A stretch of 64,000 nucleotides of DNA from Hyperoplus lanceolatus (taxonomy: Eukaryota > Chordata > Actinopteri > Uranoscopiformes > Ammodytidae): NCBI GenBank assembly GCA_026929865.2, contig CM049404.1, forward strand, positions 14,788,001 to 14,852,000, written 5' to 3'. The position numbers were made by a program, and so were the translations under genes. The notes beneath the pieces were generated by a model. It was not told the DNA's origin and did not search any database. It was given only the letters and a program-made list of their open reading frames with translations. Below, one piece after another: positions 59,121 through 64,000 of this stretch (position 1 is the stretch's first letter; every line of letters starts with the position of its first letter).

Positions 59121-60230
59121 AGGCAAGGCAAGGCAAGGCAATTTTATTTATAGAGCACATTTCAGGCACAGGGCCACTCAAGGTGCTTCACAGGGTTAAA
59201 ATCAAATAAAGAATACAAATACAAAAAAAGGAACACATTTAAAACATGGATAAAAATACAACATTTAAATAAAAGAATAAAAACATTTTACCAAAAAAAA
59301 AAAAAAAAATTACAGGTTAAAAGGGAAACAAGAACGTTTTGAGACCCGATTTAAAAGAGCTGAGAGTCTCAGCGGACCTCAGACTCTCTGGCAGTCCGTT
59401 CCAGACATTGGGCGCATAAACGCTGAATGCCGCCTCTCCCTGTTTAGTCCTAGCTTTGGGGACTTTTAAAAGACCTGTCCCAGACGACCTAAGGGCTCTG
59501 GGCGGCTCATAACGTATCAGCAGATCAGTAATGTATTTTGGCCCTAAACCATTTAAGGCTTTGTAGACCATCATCAATATTTTAAAATCAATTCTTTGAG
59601 TGACCGGAAGCCAGTGTAAAGACCTTAGAACTGGGGTAATGTGATCTACTTTTTTGGTCCTAGTGAGGACTCGAGCAGCAGCGTTCTGAATTAGCTGAAG
59701 CTGTCTGATTGATTTTTTAGGAAGGCCTGCAAAGACACTATTACAGTAGTCAAGTCTACTAAAAATAAATGCATGGACAAGTTTTTCTAAGTCCTGCTGA
59801 GATATTGGCCCTTTAATTCTCGATATATTTTTAAGGTGGTAGTAGGCTGACTTAGTAATTGATTTAATGTGTTTTTTGAAATTCAAGTCGGAATCTATCA
59901 CTACTCCAAGATTTCTAGCTTGGTGTGTGCTTTCTAACATAACAGATTTAAGCTGTGCGCTGACTTTTGATTGTTCATCCCTGGCACCAAGGACAATTAC
60001 TTCAGTTTTGTCGCTGTTTAATTGAAGAAAGTTTTGGCACATCCAGTCATTGATTTGTTCAATGCATTTACTTAGTGCTTGAATCGGACTATAGTCTCCT
60101 GGTGATATGGTTATGTAAATTTTGTGTCGTCTGCATAATTATGGTAGCATAATTTGTTTTTGTTCATAATCTGAGCTAGCGGTAGCAGAAGAGGCCCAAG
60201 AATGGAACCTTGGGGGACCCCGCATGTAAT
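59121..60230 (-). mobile_element. 5'-truncated CR1/L2-type LINE
   Basis: Minus strand, starting inside the reverse transcriptase domain and running to a 3' end made of short tandem TTGCC repeats (59121-59140 as GGCAA on plus). Ending in short tandem repeats rather than poly-A, with 5' truncation, is typical of CR1/L2/Rex-type LINEs. A long A-run at 59294-59309 lies just 3' of the coding part. Confidence 0.88.
59317..60229 (-). pseudogene. LINE reverse transcriptase, C-terminal part, frameshifted
   Basis: Reads CGVPQGSILGPLLLPLAQIM, then HNYADDTK with the catalytic YADD motif at 60137-60126. One base is then lost so that the frame breaks; it resumes as QNFLQLNSDKTEVIVLG, LGVVIDSDLNFKKHIKSITK, LDYCNSVFAGLPKKSIRQLQ, RSLHWLPVTQRIDFKILMMV and YAPNVWNGLPESLRSAETLS, ending FKSGLKTFLFPF and stop. 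The 241-codon segment after the frameshift (60042-59317) is intact, implying a fairly young insertion. The endonuclease and first RT motifs are missing. It cannot act on its own. Confidence 0.92.
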
Positions 60231-60859
60231 ATTTGTTCGCTCGGATGAGAACAAATAGGTTTAATAATGCAGTGAAAACAGCATGTTTAACATTGGAGTC
60301 AACGGGAGATGGCTGTCTTCTGCTCCGCACTTCCTGGTTACTACAGTTGTGGTCACTTCCTTATTGGATGCTGGTAAAAATCGCTGAGGTTGCGGCTTGG
60401 GCTAAATATGAGGAATTTTGTGTGAACAAAGAATTTGGAGACACTGGGTCGGATGAATTAGAAGTTATTGAAGAAAGACAGAATTTTCCATAAAAATATT
60501 AATTTAAGATAAAATATTATGCAGGGTCCTCAGGGTTGGGCTTGGTGCTCTTTTTTACGGGACATATTTCTCTGTAATATAGTGAATGCATTTAAATGCA
60601 GTGAGAGGAACGAAGCAGAAGAACTCTTGTCCAGCTATCTTTATTTCCACAGACAAGACTGAAATAGGCTATATGATCTGATTCAATTATAAGGCTATTA
60701 ACTATCTAGACCAAAACATTGTATTACTTTTTTTGTATGATCACTTAAATTTGCTTAGTATGATGTTAATATCAAAAACACAAACTCAAATTTTTTATTT
60801 ATTTATTTTTTTCACATATTCATCCACGCCCCCACAGTTTGAAAACCACTGAACTAGAC

Positions 60860-61864
60860 AGTCTCTTCTTCATTAACTACACCGCTTTAACACCAAAGTT
60901 GCCCCATTGGTTTCCATTACCTCCATTAACTCAGTTCCCAAAGTCTAGGGGAACAGTTGAAACGTGTTTGGACGACGACAGCATCTAACAGATGTCTAAA
61001 AATAACCTTAAATGGACTAGGCTGCAAAAATAAAAAGCAAGTCACCATCTTGTTTCTTTTTTCAGATGTTTCTGCTGAATAATTTTACAACTACAATTTT
61101 ACGAGTGATTCAGCATTCTGCAGGGCATGGCAGAGCTGCTGGCTAATGGCATCATAATTAAATATTTCACTTCCTCACTTCCTTTTTCTTCGAAGGGCCC
61201 CTTAAATCACTGTCAGGAAATACACAGTCACAAAGATCAATCACTCACCCAGAGCCTTACATAGCTGGAGTGCTTCAATGGAGAATGACTACCTGACGTT
61301 TATTCCAATTTTTCATTCTGAATCATAGTGAAGGCTGTTGTTTTCTACTAGTAGTGAGTGACCCAGTGATCTATAGCACATACCACATAACTGCAACATC
61401 CTGGATTCAAATCTGGCCCGGGACCTTTGTCTCACAAAAGCATATTCCTGTCCTGCTTAAAAGGAAATAATGCCTCGGACATAACAGAAAAAAGCAGCTG
61501 TGGCCAAGGCCCTTATGGTAAATGTTTGCTTTTTTTCTGTTTGATTTATGCAGCAACTCAGTCCTGTTATTTTACATTGTATGTGAGTATAAGAACAAGA
61601 TATTCAGTTAATAACATAACATTCACAAATTTGCAGCACAAAATCTCGTACATCTTAATAATAACATCTGGGTAACAGTAATAAAGAAACCATCTGAAAT
61701 AAAGTAACAAAGTAACAAAATGATCAGCTGGGCTGGAGAGAAAAAAACAATCAACATAAGATCGCAGCCATCGGCTTGTTTACAGTCATGATCTATTTAA
61801 GCCATTAGCTCACGGCTGTGCATGGAAATTAGTCAGGGAGCAACAATCACAGGAGGAGGGCAAT
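60860..61864. other. No gene recognised
   Basis: AT-rich intronic sequence after the hAT target duplication. Confidence 0.6.
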
Positions 61865-61865
61865 C

Positions 61866-61926
<61 letters not shown>
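61866..61926. repeat. (GA)n microsatellite
   Basis: About 61 bp with one CA interruption near the left end. Confidence 0.96.
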
Positions 61927-61928
<2 letters not shown>

Positions 61929-62741
61929 AACTGAGTGAGGTATTAATCAGCAGGAAATAGCTAATTCCTCTTTGCTGCTGCGGCGGGCACGGTTACAGTA
62001 CCAAAAGTCTAAAAACAACCCACAGATGTTCACTACTCGTCACACAAAACTCCTTAACACTGCACTCTAATAATAGAACAAGATCCCAATATGCACTGGG
62101 GTTTATTTTTGGGCTGCACATGAGCTAAAAGTGGGCTGTGGATTATAGGCACACTATATTGCTTTTTGATGATGAGAGGCACACAGGCCTTGGAGGCGTC
62201 TCTGAGAACTCTCTCAAGTCTTTTGAAGCCCCCTAAGTCAGTCCCACTGATGCAACTCTTTCTCGTTTTTTTTTAAAGGTTCTCTGAAGCTACGAGCTCA
62301 GCACAGGCTAATGGGTGAGCTGTGATGAAGGCTCATACACGCAGGGATCATATTTCATCAAGGCTCAGCCATAATGATCTCCTCCTACAGTGTGCCGGGC
62401 CAATGGATTTCATCGTATACAACTCAGGAAAACAAGATTGCAGCACTGAAAACTGCTGTGTCATAAAGAAAATGATGACTGGAGAATATAACAAGCAAAA
62501 GACTCAAACGTTAGGACACAGCAGAGTTTTGTGGGCCGTCAAGCTGTCACGACCGATACATCTGCCACAGAAAAAGGCTAATTACCTGCGCAACCATATG
62601 AGCAACGATTCACTTTTTAAGACATTAAAAGAAAGGCGATAGAAATAACAAGCCTGCTGGGCCAGGTGCTGCTGGGTAATGCTGTGGTAGCCTACTCATG
62701 AGACAAACATTGGGCATGTTATCATAAAAATGACATCTTAC
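61927..62741. other. No gene recognised
   Basis: A 106-codon plus-strand frame (62322-62642) has no start or splice context that I can support. Confidence 0.55.
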
Positions 62742-62845
62742 TGTACCCAAAGGACTTCCATTGGCGACAGGGGACGGGTCTCCCGCAGCCCGCGGACGAC
62801 AACCTCCCATGGTTCTCTGTGACGTCGACAGGTAGGGAGGCATGT
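62742..62845 (-). CDS. Candidate upstream iqsec1 exon (104 nt)
   Basis: An excellent acceptor (TGTTTTCCTTTTGTTTTAG) precedes 62845 and a good donor (ACA/GTAAGA) follows 62742. The segment is CpG-rich, unlike its surroundings. One frame reads PPYLSTSQRTMGGCRPRAAG then DPSPVANGSPLGT, a composition like the disordered N-terminal regions of IQSEC proteins, and it lies on the gene's strand upstream of the alternative start. All three frames are open, so the frame is not fixed; the one that would splice in phase to 3872 is a different frame (TCLPTCRRHREPW...). An intermediate exon outside those I found could reconcile the phase. It may belong to another gene. Confidence 0.45.
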
Positions 62846-64000
62846 CTAAAACAAAAGGAAAACATTGTGTTACAAAGCAAACGCACTCCTCACACTGACA
62901 TAGAAGGGCATACGTTAAAGAAACCATCAAATGCTTTGAGGCTGCTCTGCATTTAAGTCATCCATTTTCCATACAGAGGATATTCCCCACCGGGGTCTAT
63001 TTTACAACAGTTACTGCATCATATTTCTGTCAAATCAAAAAACCTAGCAAAGCAGATATGACATTCAGTATTACCACGAGTGCATACCACAAAATACACT
63101 CATAATTAGCACATTACAGGGAGAAGAGAACAGGACACAGTCTACATGGCATACGCTTGTTTATAGTGTCTGCATGACTTTGTGCTGCAGTTAAAGCGAT
63201 CTCCCGACATTTTTTGGGACCATTTGTAATAGATTATAAGTATGTTCTTCATTATCTAACGAAGCTTGCAAAATCCCACTCTGAAACCCTGAGTAATATC
63301 ACAGGCTCATTATGTCATGGCTGCTGTTTCACCATGGTGAATTATTAATTTTGTAAAATGCTAATATCTTAGCTCAGGCTGAGTTAGAACTGTGAAACTT
63401 GAATTAGTCGGAATTTATATTCCTGTCTTCTAACTGGTTACTTTGACATAGTGCTGCAGAGTCAAACACTCCTGTTCTATTGGCCTTGTTTCAGATCTGT
63501 CAGAGCAGGCCTGACGCACACACACACCCACAGTGACAGTTCATAAGAAAAGGCAGTTCTTCTTTTCCGCCATGGGGAGAACTGCTCGTCCTTCTTTGTC
63601 TTTCCTTTCTTTCAGCGTACATAGCGCAAACACATTGCTGTGTTTTGTTTCATAGGAAAGCGAAATCCAGTTTGCTCAGTCAGAAGGGACCAACACAAAG
63701 ACGGCGAGCTCGGCGCCCTACTAACGGAATTGAGCGTTGTTCTCCATGGATACAAGAGGAAGGAGAAGAGGGAAGATGGTAGGTTTGTGTAATCCCTGCG
63801 ACAAGACAACAAAACACTGTCACTGACACATATCAGTTAAACTGCCCTGACATATACCCTGGCTGCCATGGACGGCCAGCCAGCCCTTTCTTGGGGTTAG
63901 ATATAGACTTCTGTGTGAATTAAGCAGGTCAGACCAAACATTGTGCTGTTTCAGAATACTGTCCTGCCTGCAGATAGAAAACCGCAGCTACAAAGCAATT
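62846..64000. other. No gene recognised
   Basis: Upstream flank of the candidate exon. Short CA run at 63517-63533. No further exon could be supported. Confidence 0.55.

Larger units (their letters stand above)
58815..60399. mobile_element. Non-autonomous DNA element nested in the hAT, itself carrying a LINE
   Basis: Flanked by GGCTAAAT on both sides (58807-58814 and 60400-60407), an 8-bp direct repeat absent as a duplicate from the related hAT. Diverged inverted repeats are visible near the ends: CTCAGTTATTCACACAGCAT (58855-58874) against the complement of 60360-60390, sharing CAGCATCCAATAA exactly. Own sequence 58815-59120 and about 60230-60399. The exact ends are uncertain. Confidence 0.65.
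55878..60851 (-). mobile_element. hAT (Charlie-like ends) element, interrupted by two insertions
   Basis: The ends CAGGGGTTTTCAAAGTGTG and CACAGTTTGAAAACCACTG are inverted, and both flanks are AACTAGAC (55870-55877, 60852-60859), an 8-bp target duplication. Its own sequence is 55878-56336, 58745-58814 and 60400-60851. Read on the minus strand these join colinearly to the core of the hAT at 30559-31453 (GTGATCATACAAAAAAAGTA, ATGTCCCGTAAAAAAGAGCA, AAAGTGAAATGCATGAAT, CCGGGGGTATGCCCC). Without the insertions it would be about 1 kb and non-autonomous. Confidence 0.9.

Overview
This is vertebrate genomic DNA, almost certainly from a ray-finned (teleost) fish. The evidence is the presence of vertebrate-type split exons, many long (CA)n and (GA)n arrays, Tc1/mariner and hAT transposon remnants, small terminal-inverted-repeat elements, a tRNA-derived SINE and a CR1/L2-type LINE of the kinds common in teleosts. 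Base composition is AT-leaning and there are no operons, Shine-Dalgarno-type starts or CRISPR arrays. The species cannot be named from the sequence.

The only protein-coding gene I can support is iqsec1 (BRAG2), an ARF guanine-nucleotide exchange factor, read on the minus strand. Four exons fit together with correct splice sites and codon phase: 10929-10865 (alternative first coding exon, start MWCLQCNS), 3872-3593, 3023-1744 (IQ motif and long Ser-rich region) and 69-1 (beginning of the Sec7 region; the gene continues beyond base 1). A fifth candidate exon lies at 62845-62742 and would belong to a longer upstream isoform. If so, nearly the whole window from about 11 kb to 62.7 kb is iqsec1 intron.

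Region by region: 1-11 kb holds the coding exons, an internally deleted Tc1 copy (425-1481) and a fold-back Tc1 element built from two copies of its own 3' half (5525-7144). 11-30 kb is non-coding, with microsatellites, a 374-bp element with a 9-bp target duplication, two copies of a TTAA-ended MITE, a second deleted Tc1 copy (24261-25125) and a perfect 25-bp hairpin (15420-15473). A 895-bp hAT element with an 8-bp target duplication sits at 30559-31453. 31-55 kb is mostly unexplained intron with more microsatellites, three MITEs and a SINE. 55.9-60.9 kb is a three-level nest: a hAT element interrupted by a tandem-repeat block and by a second DNA element that itself carries a LINE fragment.

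I found no new enzymatic or defence system. The items most worth a second look are structural: the fold-back Tc1, the nested hAT with target duplications at two levels, the two hAT elements that share a core but not their ends, the 142-bp tandem block, and the iqsec1 alternative-start architecture.
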